NCBI RefSeq assembly: GCF_039724765.1
Contig: NZ_CP155729.1
Coordinates: 3,233,501-3,297,500 of the forward strand
DNA: 64,000 nt
Reading direction: 5' to 3'
Source: Sagittula stellata E-37
GTDB lineage: Bacteria; Pseudomonadota; Alphaproteobacteria; Rhodobacterales; Rhodobacteraceae
A model generated the notes under the pieces. That model searched no databases and was not told where the DNA came from. It saw only the letters and a program-made list of their open reading frames with translations. The position numbers and the translations under genes are program-made. Positions within the stretch are counted from its first letter, which is position 1. Every line of letters begins with the position of its first letter. Positions 9,236 to 17,425 of the stretch are shown here, piece after piece.

Positions 9236-9988
9236 ATGCTCCTGAAAGACAAGACCGCCCTCATCACAGGTGCCGCCAGCCCGCGCGGGCTTGGCAAGGC
9301 CACTGCCAAGCTCTTTGCTGAGCACGGCGCCCGTGTCGCGATCCTCGACCTGGACGCCGGAGCGGCAGAGAGCGCTGCCGCCAATCTGCCCGGTTTGGGG
9401 CACATCGGTCTTGCTTGCGACGTCACCGACAAGGACGCCTGCGACACCGCCGCAGGGTCCGCCCTCGCAGCTTTCGGCCGGATCGACGTGCTGGTAAACA
9501 ACGCGGGCATCACCCAGCCGCTGAAACTGATGCAGATCGAGCCCGCCAACTACGATGCCGTGACCGACGTCAATTTGCGCGGCACGCTCTACATGAGCCA
9601 GACCGTGATCCCGCACATGCGCAAAGGCGGCAAGGGCGCTATCGTGAACATCTCTTCGGTCTCGGCGCAACGGGGCGGCGGCATCTTCGGCGGCCCGCAT
9701 TATTCGGCGGCGAAGGCGGGCATCCTCGGCCTGACCAAGGCCATGGCCCGCGAACTGGCCACCGACGGTATCCGTGCCAACGCGGTCTGCCCCGGCTTCA
9801 TCGCCACCGACATCACCGCCGGCAAGCTGACGCCGGAGATGATGGAACAGATCCTCGCCGGCATCCCCATGGGCCGCGCGGGCGCGGCTTCGGACGTGGC
9901 GGGCTGCTGTCTGTTTCTGGCTTCCGACCTGTCGGCCTATGTCACCGGCTCGGAGGTCGACGTGAACGGCGGTTCGCTCATCCACTGA
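9236..9988 (+). CDS. SDR-family oxidoreductase
   Basis: This is a 250-residue classical short-chain dehydrogenase. The nucleotide loop is TGAASPRGLGKATAK, LVNNAG marks the central strand, and the active site is SSVSAQ followed by YSAAKAG (Ser-Tyr-Lys). The C-terminus VNGGSLIH is typical. The gene follows the split transketolase by 78 bases and is the last of that operon. It probably oxidises or reduces a sugar, polyol or keto-acid intermediate of the island. The 3-oxoacyl-ACP reductase label often given to such proteins is unlikely here. The exact substrate is unknown. Confidence 0.85.
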   Translation: MLLKDKTALITGAASPRGLGKATAKLFAEHGARVAILDLDAGAAESAAANLPGLGHIGLACDVTDKDACDTAAGSALAAFGRIDVLVNNAGITQPLKLMQIEPANYDAVTDVNLRGTLYMSQTVIPHMRKGGKGAIVNISSVSAQRGGGIFGGPHYSAAKAGILGLTKAMARELATDGIRANAVCPGFIATDITAGKLTPEMMEQILAGIPMGRAGAASDVAGCCLFLASDLSAYVTGSEVDVNGGSLIH

Positions 9989-10082
9989 GCGCCTCCGAAT
10001 TGTGACCCCATCCGGATATGGCGCCCAGATCGTCTGCGTACGCTGTCCCGGAGGGGGTACGAGCTCGGAGGGGGGTACGGGG

Positions 10083-10146
10083 GAGGCAGCGCCTCTCCCG
10101 TTTGGCGCGGGCGCAGCCCGCGTGGATAGGATCGCGCCAGCGATCC
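10083..10146. terminator. hairpin cluster between convergent genes
   Basis: Three hairpins stand in a row: GAGGC-AGC-GCCTC (10083-10095), CGCGGGC-GCA-GCCCGCG (10106-10122) and GGATCGC-GCCA-GCGATCC (10129-10146). They sit between the stop of the plus-strand SDR (9988) and the stop of the minus-strand FAH gene (10155). No T-run follows, so they may act as a bidirectional transcript end or as 3-prime stabilisers. Confidence 0.5.
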
Positions 10147-10154
10147 GAAACCCG

Positions 10155-11000
10155 TCACTCTGCCGCGACGGTTTCCTGTTTCTGGGTGCCGAGGCCCTCG
10201 ATAAAGACCTCCATCACGTCACCCGGCTTCAGGAAGCGCTGGGGTTTCATGCCCATGCCCACGCCCGAAGGCGTGCCGGTGGCGATGATGTCACCCGGTT
10301 GCAGCTGCATGAAATTCGACATGTAGGCCACGATCTCGGCCACGCCGAAGATCATGTCGTCGGTGTTCGAATCCTGCACCGTCTCGCCGTTAAGCTTCAG
10401 CGACACTGCCAGCTTCTGAGGGTCCGGGATCTCGTCGGCGGTCACCAGCCACGGGCCGGTCGGACCGAAGGTCGGGGCCGACTTGCCCTTCATCCACGTG
10501 CCGCCGCGCTCGATCTGGAACGCGCGCTCGGACATGTCGTTGACGACGCAGTAGCCGGCCACGTGGGACAGCGCCTCCTCCTCCGAGATGTATGAGGCGG
10601 TCTTGCCGATCACCACGCCCAGTTCGACTTCCCAGTCCGACTTGACCGATCCGCGCGGGATGACCACCGGATCGAAAGGACCGGACAGCGCCGAGGTCGC
10701 CTTGTTGAAGATGATCGGCTCCTTCGGCGGTTCGGCGCCTGTCTCGGCCGCGTGCTTGGCATAGTTCAGACCGATGCAGAAGAAGTTCGGAACAGTGGCG
10801 AGGCAGGCGCCGATGCGGCCCGGGTTCTCGACCACCGGCAGGCTCGACACGTCCACCGACCGCAGCTTGTCCAGCGCCTCGATGGACACGCTTTCACCCG
10901 CGAAATCGCTGACATGGGCCGAGAGGTCGCGCACGCGGCCTTCGCCATCAAGCATACCGGGCTTTTCCTGGCCCGCCGGGCCATAGCGCAAGAGTTTCAT
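10155..11000 (-). CDS. fumarylacetoacetate-hydrolase-fold enzyme, 2,4-diketo-3-deoxy-L-fuconate hydrolase-like
   Basis: This 281-residue FAH-family protein often carries the label ureidoglycolate lyase. The metal-binding acids are in DWEVELGVVIG, the cap region has the conserved FFCIGLNYAKHA, and the C-terminus has ATGTPSGVGMGM. Members beginning MKLLRYGPAGQEKPG cluster with 2-keto-3-deoxy-L-fuconate dehydrogenase and hydrolyse 2,4-diketo-3-deoxy-L-fuconate to pyruvate and L-lactate. A KDF-dehydrogenase-like SDR is found at 18517, which supports that role. It lies directly downstream of the GntR gene on the same strand (59 bases), so the two are probably one transcript. Substrate not proven. 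Confidence 0.8.
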   Translation of the reverse strand: MKLLRYGPAGQEKPGMLDGEGRVRDLSAHVSDFAGESVSIEALDKLRSVDVSSLPVVENPGRIGACLATVPNFFCIGLNYAKHAAETGAEPPKEPIIFNKATSALSGPFDPVVIPRGSVKSDWEVELGVVIGKTASYISEEEALSHVAGYCVVNDMSERAFQIERGGTWMKGKSAPTFGPTGPWLVTADEIPDPQKLAVSLKLNGETVQDSNTDDMIFGVAEIVAYMSNFMQLQPGDIIATGTPSGVGMGMKPQRFLKPGDVMEVFIEGLGTQKQETVAAE

Positions 11001-11059
11001 TTCTGTCCTTTCCTGGAGTGTCTTGTCAGGGTGTTTCGTTGGCGCCGGTGGGCGGCGCG

Positions 11060-11746
11060 TCAGGCCGGGGTGGCCGCAGCCGTCGGGTCGGCGGAACCGG
11101 TCCGTTCGGACTCGAAAAAGTCCACCACGTTGATCAGCAGGTGGTCGAGGTGCGCCCGCAGGTTTTGCTCAACCTCCGTGGCATCGCGGCTGCGCAGGCC
11201 GCGGACGATGGCCGAGTGCTGTTCCAGCACCCTCTCCCGGGAATCCTTTCGGCTGGCCGACAAGTACCGCGCCCGCCAGAGCCGCGCCAGCAGCGCGCGG
11301 TGCATCTCTGCCAGAACCGGGTTGCCCGCCGCCTCCGCGATGGCGCGGTGGAAGCTCATGTCGATTTCAAAGACTTCGAGCTTGTCGAGCTTGTCGTATT
11401 CGCGCTCCATCCGGGCCGCGACGTCGGTGATGTGGTCGATCTGAGCGTCCGACGCGCGTTCGCAAGCCAGACGGGCAGACAGCAATTCCAGCGCGGTCAT
11501 GACCTCGATGTTCTGCGCCACGTCTTCGAACGATGGCTGCGCCACGATGGGCGAGCGCGCGGGACGCAGGATCACGAGCCCTTCCTTGGCAAGGATTCGA
11601 ATCGCTTCACGCATGGGCGTGCGGCTGACACCGAGTTCGCCCGCATGATCACGTTCCTTGACCGCCGTACCTGGCGGCAGGTCGCCCCGCAGGATGTCCC
11701 TCCGCAGTCGATTCGCAATCTGTTCCGGCAAGGTCTCCTCGGCCAT
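11060..11746 (-). CDS. GntR-family regulator, FadR subfamily (FCD domain)
   Basis: The 228-residue protein has a GntR winged helix at residues about 5-75 (LRRDILRGDLPPGTAVKERD, then ELGVSRTPMREAIRIL) and an all-helical FCD ligand-binding domain (the FHRAIAEAAGN segment holds family metal/ligand residues). FadR-type GntR proteins repress sugar-acid and organic-acid genes and let go of DNA when they bind an intermediate. Two TGGTATACCA palindromes lie in the 274-base region between it and dctP, pointing to autoregulation and control of the TRAP operon. It is the only GntR gene in the window, so it is the best candidate for all matching operators. Confidence 0.9.
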   Translation of the reverse strand: MAEETLPEQIANRLRRDILRGDLPPGTAVKERDHAGELGVSRTPMREAIRILAKEGLVILRPARSPIVAQPSFEDVAQNIEVMTALELLSARLACERASDAQIDHITDVAARMEREYDKLDKLEVFEIDMSFHRAIAEAAGNPVLAEMHRALLARLWRARYLSASRKDSRERVLEQHSAIVRGLRSRDATEVEQNLRAHLDHLLINVVDFFESERTGSADPTAAATPA

Positions 11747-11825
11747 TCTGCGCCTTAGCCTTTTCTTTCTGTTATGTTTTTTGTTGCCCGCAAAGCCATT
11801 CGACCGACACCTCCCGCTGACAAAA

Positions 11826-11839
11826 TTTGGTATACCAAA
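11826..11839. promoter_or_regulatory. GntR operator 1, gntR/dctP region
   Basis: TTTGGTATACCAAA is a perfect 14-base palindrome, 79 bases upstream of the gntR start. It matches the ExuR/UxuR-type consensus and the sites at 7168, 23050 and 31666. Confidence 0.75.
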
Positions 11840-11884
11840 AATCCTTGCCTGTCGACATGGGTTTGGTTAGCGTACCCTCACAGG

Positions 11885-11894
11885 TGGTATACCA
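11885..11894. promoter_or_regulatory. GntR operator 2, gntR/dctP region
   Basis: TGGTATACCA is the second copy of the core palindrome, 58-59 bases centre to centre from operator 1 and 126 bases before the dctP start. Paired sites in one divergent region could allow looping or separate control of the two promoters. Confidence 0.65.
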
Positions 11895-12020
11895 TCTGCC
11901 TTCGGGGACGTGGACCCCGGATGCGCACCGGGGCCGAGGACCCCCTTTTCGACACCGGGGTGGACGTACCCCGCATAAACATAGGGCGGCCCGAAAAGAC
12001 GGTCGCCATGGGAGGAGACA

Positions 12021-13031
12021 ATGAAGAAACTTCTGACGACGGCTGCGGCCGTTGCCATTGTTGCGACCGGCGCATCGGCCCAGGACGTGACACTGCGCAT
12101 CCAGACGCACTACGCAACCGAGCATCCTTCGGGCCTTCTGGCAGCCCAGTTCGCCGACGACGTGGAAACCATGTCCGAAGGCTCCATCGACATCGAGATG
12201 TTCTACAGTTCGTCCGTCGTCGCCACGACCGAGACCTTCGATGCCGCGATCAACGGCATCCTCGACTGCGACATGACCGGCGGCGCGTACCAGACCGGCA
12301 AGAACCCGGCCTTCCAGTTCGTCGGTGACATCATGGGCGGCTACGACACGCCGTGGCAGCAGATCTCGTGGCTGTATTACGGTGGCGGCTACGATGCCGC
12401 GCAGGAACTGTACAATTCGCAGGGCATGCAGCTGGTCGGCTGGTGGCTATACGGTCAGGAATCGCTCTCTTCGTCCCAGCCGCTGGCCGGTCCCGACGAC
12501 CTGAAGGGCTGGAAGTTCCGTTCGCCCCCTGGGCTCGAAACCGAGATCTTCGAACAGATGGGTGCTCAACCGATCGTGATGGATTTCACCGAGGTCTTCA
12601 CCGCGCTGGAAACCGGCATCATCGACGGTGCTGACGCATCCGGCCTGGCAAACAACGTGGGCCTCGGTCTCTATGACCTCGTGGACCACGCGACCTACCC
12701 GGGCTTCCACTCCATGCCGTCCGACCACCTAGCCTGCAACAAGGGCGTGTGGGACAGCCTGACCGAGGCGCAACGCCGGATCATCGACACCGCGATGCAG
12801 AAGCTGACGCTGCACACCGCCCTGTCGAACGAGAAGAAGAACGCCGAAGCGGCGGCCATGCTGACCGAGAAGGGCGTGACCCTGCACGACTGGTCGGCCG
12901 AAGACCGCGCCAGTTTCCGCAAGGCCGCGCAGGTCGCGTGGGATGACTGGGCCGGTCGTTCGCCCGAGGCCGCCGCGCTGGTGGAAAGCCATCGCAGCTA
13001 CCTCAAGGATCTCGGTCTGCTCGCGAACTAA
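12021..13031 (+). CDS. dctP: TRAP transporter substrate-binding protein (DctP family)
   Basis: This is the periplasmic binding protein of a TRAP importer, 336 residues. The signal peptide MKKLLTTAAAVAIVATGASA has a likely cut before QDVTLRIQ. The DctP fold is recognised from LRIQTHYATEHPSG, the GAYQTGKNPAFQF region and the conserved KGWKFRSPPGLETEIFEQMGA segment that includes the family carboxylate-binding arginine. The context suggests a sugar acid or other hydroxy-carboxylate as ligand. The start at 12021 follows GGGAGGAGACA. A terminator-like hairpin separates it from the membrane genes, which would keep binding protein in excess. Confidence 0.92.
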   Translation: MKKLLTTAAAVAIVATGASAQDVTLRIQTHYATEHPSGLLAAQFADDVETMSEGSIDIEMFYSSSVVATTETFDAAINGILDCDMTGGAYQTGKNPAFQFVGDIMGGYDTPWQQISWLYYGGGYDAAQELYNSQGMQLVGWWLYGQESLSSSQPLAGPDDLKGWKFRSPPGLETEIFEQMGAQPIVMDFTEVFTALETGIIDGADASGLANNVGLGLYDLVDHATYPGFHSMPSDHLACNKGVWDSLTEAQRRIIDTAMQKLTLHTALSNEKKNAEAAAMLTEKGVTLHDWSAEDRASFRKAAQVAWDDWAGRSPEAAALVESHRSYLKDLGLLAN

Positions 13032-13057
13032 GACACACATCCGTCCGATGGACAGCG

Positions 13058-13090
13058 ACGGCGGGCTCTTTCCCGGGGCCCGCCGTTTTT
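13058..13090 (+). terminator. intra-operon terminator/attenuator after dctP
   Basis: ACGGCGGGC pairs perfectly with GCCCGCCGT, followed by TTTT. It lies 26 bases after the dctP stop and 43 before dctQ. Partial termination here would give more binding protein than permease. Confidence 0.75.
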
Positions 13091-13133
13091 CACTCCAAGA
13101 ACACCAAAAAACGGGGCCACGGGGAGGCACATC

Positions 13134-13943
13134 ATGAACGGCGAGAGCGTCTGGCTCGGGTCAATGCGGGGACCGATCCGCTTGGCCATGTTCATATTCA
13201 TCGGTCTGTCACTGGCAATTTACGCCTGGTTCCTGATCGCACAATACACCACGGCCGATCCGATCGGCATGCACGAGATGATCCGCCCCGGAGGCCGGCC
13301 TCTGGTGCAGGCCCTTCTCATCAGCATTGCACTCGCGCTGCTGTTCAGCTCGCTTTATCTGTCGGATTTCAAGGGTGTGATCGAGGTGGAGCGCACCGGG
13401 CCGTTCGACATCTTCAGCCTCGTGCTCGGGCGGCTTTCGATGATAGCCACGGCCTTCATCGTCGTCACAATGGGCTTCGAAGTCGTTGCGCGTTACATCT
13501 TCAATGGCGGCACGCTCTGGGCCAACGAGCTGTCGCTCTGGATCGCGGCGTTCGTGTTCCTGATGGCTGGCCTCTACGCCATGCAACAGCGCAGCCACAT
13601 CCGCATCTACGTGATCTACGACATGATGCCCCGCTGGATGCAGAAGGCGTCGGACTGCGTGTCCGTCTTCCTGATCTGGGTCTTCGTGGGCTGCCTGATC
13701 TGGGGCGGTTACAACGATGCGACCCGGCGGTTGATGAACCTCGAAGGCTACGGCTCCGCCTGGGATCCGCCGATCCCCGGCACGGTCAAGACCGCGGTCC
13801 TGGTAATCGGGCTGGCGGTTGCGCTGCAGGCATTGTCCAACCTGATCGCGGACTGGAACAAGGCCCCCGAACACCATTCCGCCGACGACATCGACGAACA
13901 CGAAATCGAGAACATCCGCAAAACGCTCGAAGGGGACAAGTAA
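13134..13943 (+). CDS. dctQ: TRAP transporter small permease (DctQ family)
   Basis: The 269-residue protein is longer than the usual 160-200 because of an N-terminal extension with two extra hydrophobic stretches (residues about 15-40 and 57-77) before the core DctQ four-helix region (about 100-250). The core has the family signature ARYIFNGGTLWANELSLWIA. The tail is acidic and charged. It pairs with the large permease, whose ATG follows its stop directly (TAAATG). It takes part in sodium-driven uptake with DctP and DctM. Confidence 0.88.
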   Translation: MNGESVWLGSMRGPIRLAMFIFIGLSLAIYAWFLIAQYTTADPIGMHEMIRPGGRPLVQALLISIALALLFSSLYLSDFKGVIEVERTGPFDIFSLVLGRLSMIATAFIVVTMGFEVVARYIFNGGTLWANELSLWIAAFVFLMAGLYAMQQRSHIRIYVIYDMMPRWMQKASDCVSVFLIWVFVGCLIWGGYNDATRRLMNLEGYGSAWDPPIPGTVKTAVLVIGLAVALQALSNLIADWNKAPEHHSADDIDEHEIENIRKTLEGDK

Positions 13944-15539
13944 ATGGTCGACATCGGCACGCTCTCCCTGATCCTTCTGTTCGGCATGTTCGCGTTGCTG
14001 GCGATCGGGATGCCGCTGGGTTTCGCTTCGGCGTTTCTGGCCGTCGTGACACTGCTTCTGAAGTTCGACACGGACATCCTGTTCCGCAGCTTCGGCATGG
14101 GGCCGTTTTCGGTGCTGGGACAGGCGATCTACCGGCAGATGGTCAACTACGTCCTGATCTCGGTGCCGCTCTTCATCTTCATGGCCGCGCTGCTGGAGCG
14201 ATCCGGCATCGCGCGGGACATGTATTCGTCGCTGAACGTCTGGCTCAGCCGGACGCGGGGCGGCATCGCCATCGTGACATCGGTCATGGCCGTCATCATG
14301 GCCGCCATGTCGGGCATCATCGGCGGCGAAGTCGTGCTGCTGGGCCTGATCGCCCTGCCCCAGATGCTACGGCTGGGCTACAACCAGAACCTCGCCATCG
14401 GCACGATCTGCGCCTCCGGGTCGCTCGGCACCATGATCCCGCCGTCGATCGTCCTCATCTTCTACGGGCTGGTCACGGAAACGTCGATCAAGGCGCTGTT
14501 CACCGCGTCCTTCCTGCCGGGCTTCATGCTGGCGTCGTTCTTCATCATCTACATCGTGGTCCGCACACGGATGAACCCCGATATGGCGCCCCTCCCGCCC
14601 GAGGACCCGGACGCGCCGAAAGGCAACGAGAAACGCCTGATGTTCCTTGGCTTCATCTCGAAGCTCGGCATGTACATCACTGCGGCCCTGCTGGTGCGCG
14701 CACTGTTCTTCACCATCTTCGGGATGAATGCCCCCACCGAGGGCGTCGATCCGATCCTGCTGGGCATGGCGTCGGACATTCCATGGCTTGTCGGGGCCTT
14801 CATCCTCTTCGGGGTGATCGCCTTCGCACTGGTCGGACGCGAGCGCACCGCCGCGGGCTGGGAGATGGGCCGCGGCCTGATCGCGCCCACCGTGGTCATA
14901 GGCGTGGTCCTGGGGTCGATCTACGGCGGCATCACCGGCATCACCGAGGCCGCGGGCATGGGTGTCGTCGCCGTCTTCGTGATCGGCCTGATCCGCCGCG
15001 AGATGACGTTCGAGATCGTGTGGGACGCGCTGCTGCGCACTGTGAAGTCCACCGGCACGATCATCTGGGTGACCATCGGCGCCGCCGCTCTGGCCGCCGC
15101 CTACACCCTGGCGGGCGGGCCAACCTATGTGGCGAACATGATCGTGGGCGCCGACATGCCGACGATGGGTGTGATCCTCATCATGATGTTCATCTTCCTC
15201 ATCATGGGCATGTTCATGGACTGGGTCGGCATCGTGTTGCTGATCATGCCGGTCTTCCTGCCCATTGTCGTCCGCCTTCCCGCCGAGGAGATCGGCTGGT
15301 TCGGTCATGTCGACGCGCGGGTGATCCCGATCTGGTTCGGCGTGGTCTTCTGCATGAACATGCAGGTCAGCTTCCTGTCGCCGCCCTTCGGCCCGGCCGC
15401 CTTCTATCTCAAATCGGTGGCCCCGGCGCATATCTCGCTGACGGACATCTTCAGAGGCTTCCTGCCTTTCATCGCCCTGCAATTGCTGGCGCTGGCGGTT
15501 CTGCTGGCGTGGCCGCCCATCGTGACGGTCTTCCTGTAA
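13944..15539 (+). CDS. dctM: TRAP transporter large permease (DctM family)
   Basis: This 531-residue membrane protein is the ion-coupled transport subunit. Many hydrophobic helices are visible, with the conserved segments GMPLGFASAFLAVV, SGIIGGEVVLLGLIALPQML and GSLGTMIPPSIVLIFYG. It is about 100 residues longer than a minimal DctM. The extra length lies near residues 205-290, where a charged loop (PLPPEDPDAPKGNEKR) precedes additional helices. It is translationally coupled to dctQ. A perfect 12-bp hairpin lies 8 bases after its stop. Confidence 0.92.
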   Translation: MVDIGTLSLILLFGMFALLAIGMPLGFASAFLAVVTLLLKFDTDILFRSFGMGPFSVLGQAIYRQMVNYVLISVPLFIFMAALLERSGIARDMYSSLNVWLSRTRGGIAIVTSVMAVIMAAMSGIIGGEVVLLGLIALPQMLRLGYNQNLAIGTICASGSLGTMIPPSIVLIFYGLVTETSIKALFTASFLPGFMLASFFIIYIVVRTRMNPDMAPLPPEDPDAPKGNEKRLMFLGFISKLGMYITAALLVRALFFTIFGMNAPTEGVDPILLGMASDIPWLVGAFILFGVIAFALVGRERTAAGWEMGRGLIAPTVVIGVVLGSIYGGITGITEAAGMGVVAVFVIGLIRREMTFEIVWDALLRTVKSTGTIIWVTIGAAALAAAYTLAGGPTYVANMIVGADMPTMGVILIMMFIFLIMGMFMDWVGIVLLIMPVFLPIVVRLPAEEIGWFGHVDARVIPIWFGVVFCMNMQVSFLSPPFGPAAFYLKSVAPAHISLTDIFRGFLPFIALQLLALAVLLAWPPIVTVFL

Positions 15540-15547
15540 GGTGCTCT

Positions 15548-15577
15548 GTGCCCGGGCGGTCCCCTCCGCCCGGGCAC
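15548..15577 (+). terminator. strong hairpin after dctM
   Basis: GTGCCCGGGCGG pairs perfectly with CCGCCCGGGCAC around a 6-base loop. No T-run follows. It probably ends or protects the TRAP transcript. The next gene begins 219 bases later. Confidence 0.6.
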
Positions 15578-15796
15578 CGGCTTCGCCCCGCGCCGGTTCC
15601 GGGTGCAGGACAATCCCGGTCTTCGCCCCCCCCCCGCGGTCCGGCCTCCACCGCCCGGAATCCGCCATCCCGATCCGCGCATGACTTGAATCCCGCGACC
15701 GAAAGGCGCAAGAACCACCCCAGCACCCTCAACTGGAATATTAGAAGATCACCGCCGGGCCGGACCCGGCGTCTGCATCAAGCAAGAGAGATCGCA

Positions 15797-17290
15797 ATGA
15801 CCACCGTTCGTTTGTCCGAGGCCGACAATGTCGTCACCGCCGTGACCGCCCTTGAGGCGGGCCAGCACGGCGCCACGCAGCTGATCCCGCGCGGTCACAA
15901 GCTGGCCACCCGCGCCATCGCGAAGGGCGCGCCGGTGATCAAGTACGCCCAGGTGATCGGCTACGCCGCCGAGGACATCGCCGAAGGCGCGCATGTGCAC
16001 ACCCACAACCTCGACTTCCGCAACGTCGACACCGAATACGAATACGCCACGAACATCCGTCCCGCCCCCGAGGCCACCACACAGGACACGTTCATGGGTT
16101 ACCGGCGGGCGTCGGGCCGGGTCGGGACGCGCAACTTCATCGCGGTGCTGACCTCGGTCAACTGCTCCGCCACGGCGGCCCGCCAGATCGCGGCGCATTT
16201 CACTCCGGAGCGGTTGACGGACTATCCCAACGTCGATGGTGTGGCGGCCTTTGTCCATGGCACCGGCTGCGGCATGGCCGGACAGGGTTCGGAAGGCTTC
16301 GAGGCGCTGCAGCGCGTGATGTGGGGCTATGCCAAGAACCCCAACGTCGGCGGCGTGCTGATGGCCGGGCTGGGCTGCGAGATGAACCAGATCGACTGGC
16401 TGGTGGAGGCTTACGGCCTGACGCCCGGCCCGCTGTTCCAGTCGATGAACATCCAGGACGTGGGCGGCCTGCGCAAGACAGTCGAACTGGGCATCCGGAA
16501 GATCGAGGCGATGCTGCCGATCGTGAACGAGGCCCGACGCGAGGAGTGCCCGGCCTCGGAGCTGATGGTCGCGCTCCAGTGCGGCGGCTCGGACGCGTGG
16601 TCGGGCATCACCGCCAATCCCGCCGTGGGCCACGCCTGCGACCTTCTCGTTGCACAGGGCGGCACTGGCGTGCTGGCCGAGACGCCGGAGATCTACGGCG
16701 CCGAGCACCTGCTGACCGCCCGCGCCGTCGACCGCGAGGTGGGCGAAAAGCTGGTCGGGCTGATCCGCTGGTGGGAGGATTACACCGCCCGCAACAAGGG
16801 CTCGATGGACAACAACCCCTCCCCCGGCAACAAGAAGGGCGGGCTGACCACGATCCTCGAAAAGTCGCTGGGCGCGGCCGCCAAGGGCGGCACCACGCCG
16901 CTGACCGGCGTCTACAAATACGCGGAGCCGGTGACGGCGAAGGGTTTCACCTTCATGGACAGCCCCGGCTACGACCCGGCTTCGGTGACGGGGCAGATCG
17001 CGTCCGGCTGCAACCTGGTGTGTTTCACCACCGGCCGCGGGTCGGCCTTCGGCGCGAAGCCCAGCCCGTCCATGAAGGTCGCGACCAACACGGAGATGTT
17101 CGACCGGCTGACCGAAGACATGGACATCAATGCGGGCTCCATCCTGAGCGACGGCAAGTCGGTGGAGGAGGTCGGTCGCGAAATCTACGAGATGTGGCTG
17201 CGCATGGCGTCCGGCGAGAAGACCAAGTCGGAACTGCAGGGGCTTGGCGACTTCGAGTTCGTGCCCTGGCAGATCGGCGCGGTGATGTGA
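15797..17290 (+). CDS. UxaA-family sugar-acid dehydratase (altronate/galactarate type)
   Basis: This 497-residue lyase has an N-terminal SAF domain (residues about 1-75, HLQ-like GHKLATRAIAKGAPVIKYAQVIG) and the C-terminal UxaA/GarD catalytic region (FMGYRRASGRVGTRNFIAV, GTGCGMAGQGSEGFEAL, LQCGGSDAWSGITANPAVGHA, CFTTGRGS). Family members remove water from D-altronate, D-galactarate or related acids to give 2-keto-3-deoxy acids using Fe(II). Which acid is used cannot be read from the sequence. The ATG at 15797 follows AAGAGAG; the frame is open far upstream but only in antisense-like text. It heads a group with the MocA-type enzyme and the KDF-dehydrogenase-like SDR. Confidence 0.85.
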   Translation: MTTVRLSEADNVVTAVTALEAGQHGATQLIPRGHKLATRAIAKGAPVIKYAQVIGYAAEDIAEGAHVHTHNLDFRNVDTEYEYATNIRPAPEATTQDTFMGYRRASGRVGTRNFIAVLTSVNCSATAARQIAAHFTPERLTDYPNVDGVAAFVHGTGCGMAGQGSEGFEALQRVMWGYAKNPNVGGVLMAGLGCEMNQIDWLVEAYGLTPGPLFQSMNIQDVGGLRKTVELGIRKIEAMLPIVNEARREECPASELMVALQCGGSDAWSGITANPAVGHACDLLVAQGGTGVLAETPEIYGAEHLLTARAVDREVGEKLVGLIRWWEDYTARNKGSMDNNPSPGNKKGGLTTILEKSLGAAAKGGTTPLTGVYKYAEPVTAKGFTFMDSPGYDPASVTGQIASGCNLVCFTTGRGSAFGAKPSPSMKVATNTEMFDRLTEDMDINAGSILSDGKSVEEVGREIYEMWLRMASGEKTKSELQGLGDFEFVPWQIGAVM

Positions 17291-17297
17291 GGGATTT

Positions 17298-17369
17298 CGC
17301 CCCGGCTGCGCCGGGGCGATCCGCGGGGGCTCCGCCCCCGCACCCCCGAGGTATTTTTTCCAAGATGAA
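17298..17369 (+). repeat. dispersed Rhodobacterales-type intergenic element, copy 1
   Basis: Two perfect hairpins, CGCCCCGGC-TGC-GCCGGGGCG (17298-17318) and GCGGGGGC-TCC-GCCCCCGC (17323-17341), are followed by the tail CCCCCGAGGTATTTTT and CCAAGATGAA (17343-17369). The same build recurs at 37643, 53058 and 60236. It follows the UxaA stop by 7 bases and may act as a transcript end. Confidence 0.7.
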
Positions 17370-17425
17370 ACCAAGGGCCGTGCCTTGTTCGGCCTCCCTG
17401 GCAGATGGGACGAGAGGAAGATGCG

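Noticed and set aside
14783..15796. Upstream in-frame extension of the UxaA gene through the dctM gene
   Set aside because: The extension is Arg/His-rich shadow text overlapping the well-supported dctM. The family N-terminus and a ribosome-binding site place the start at 15797.
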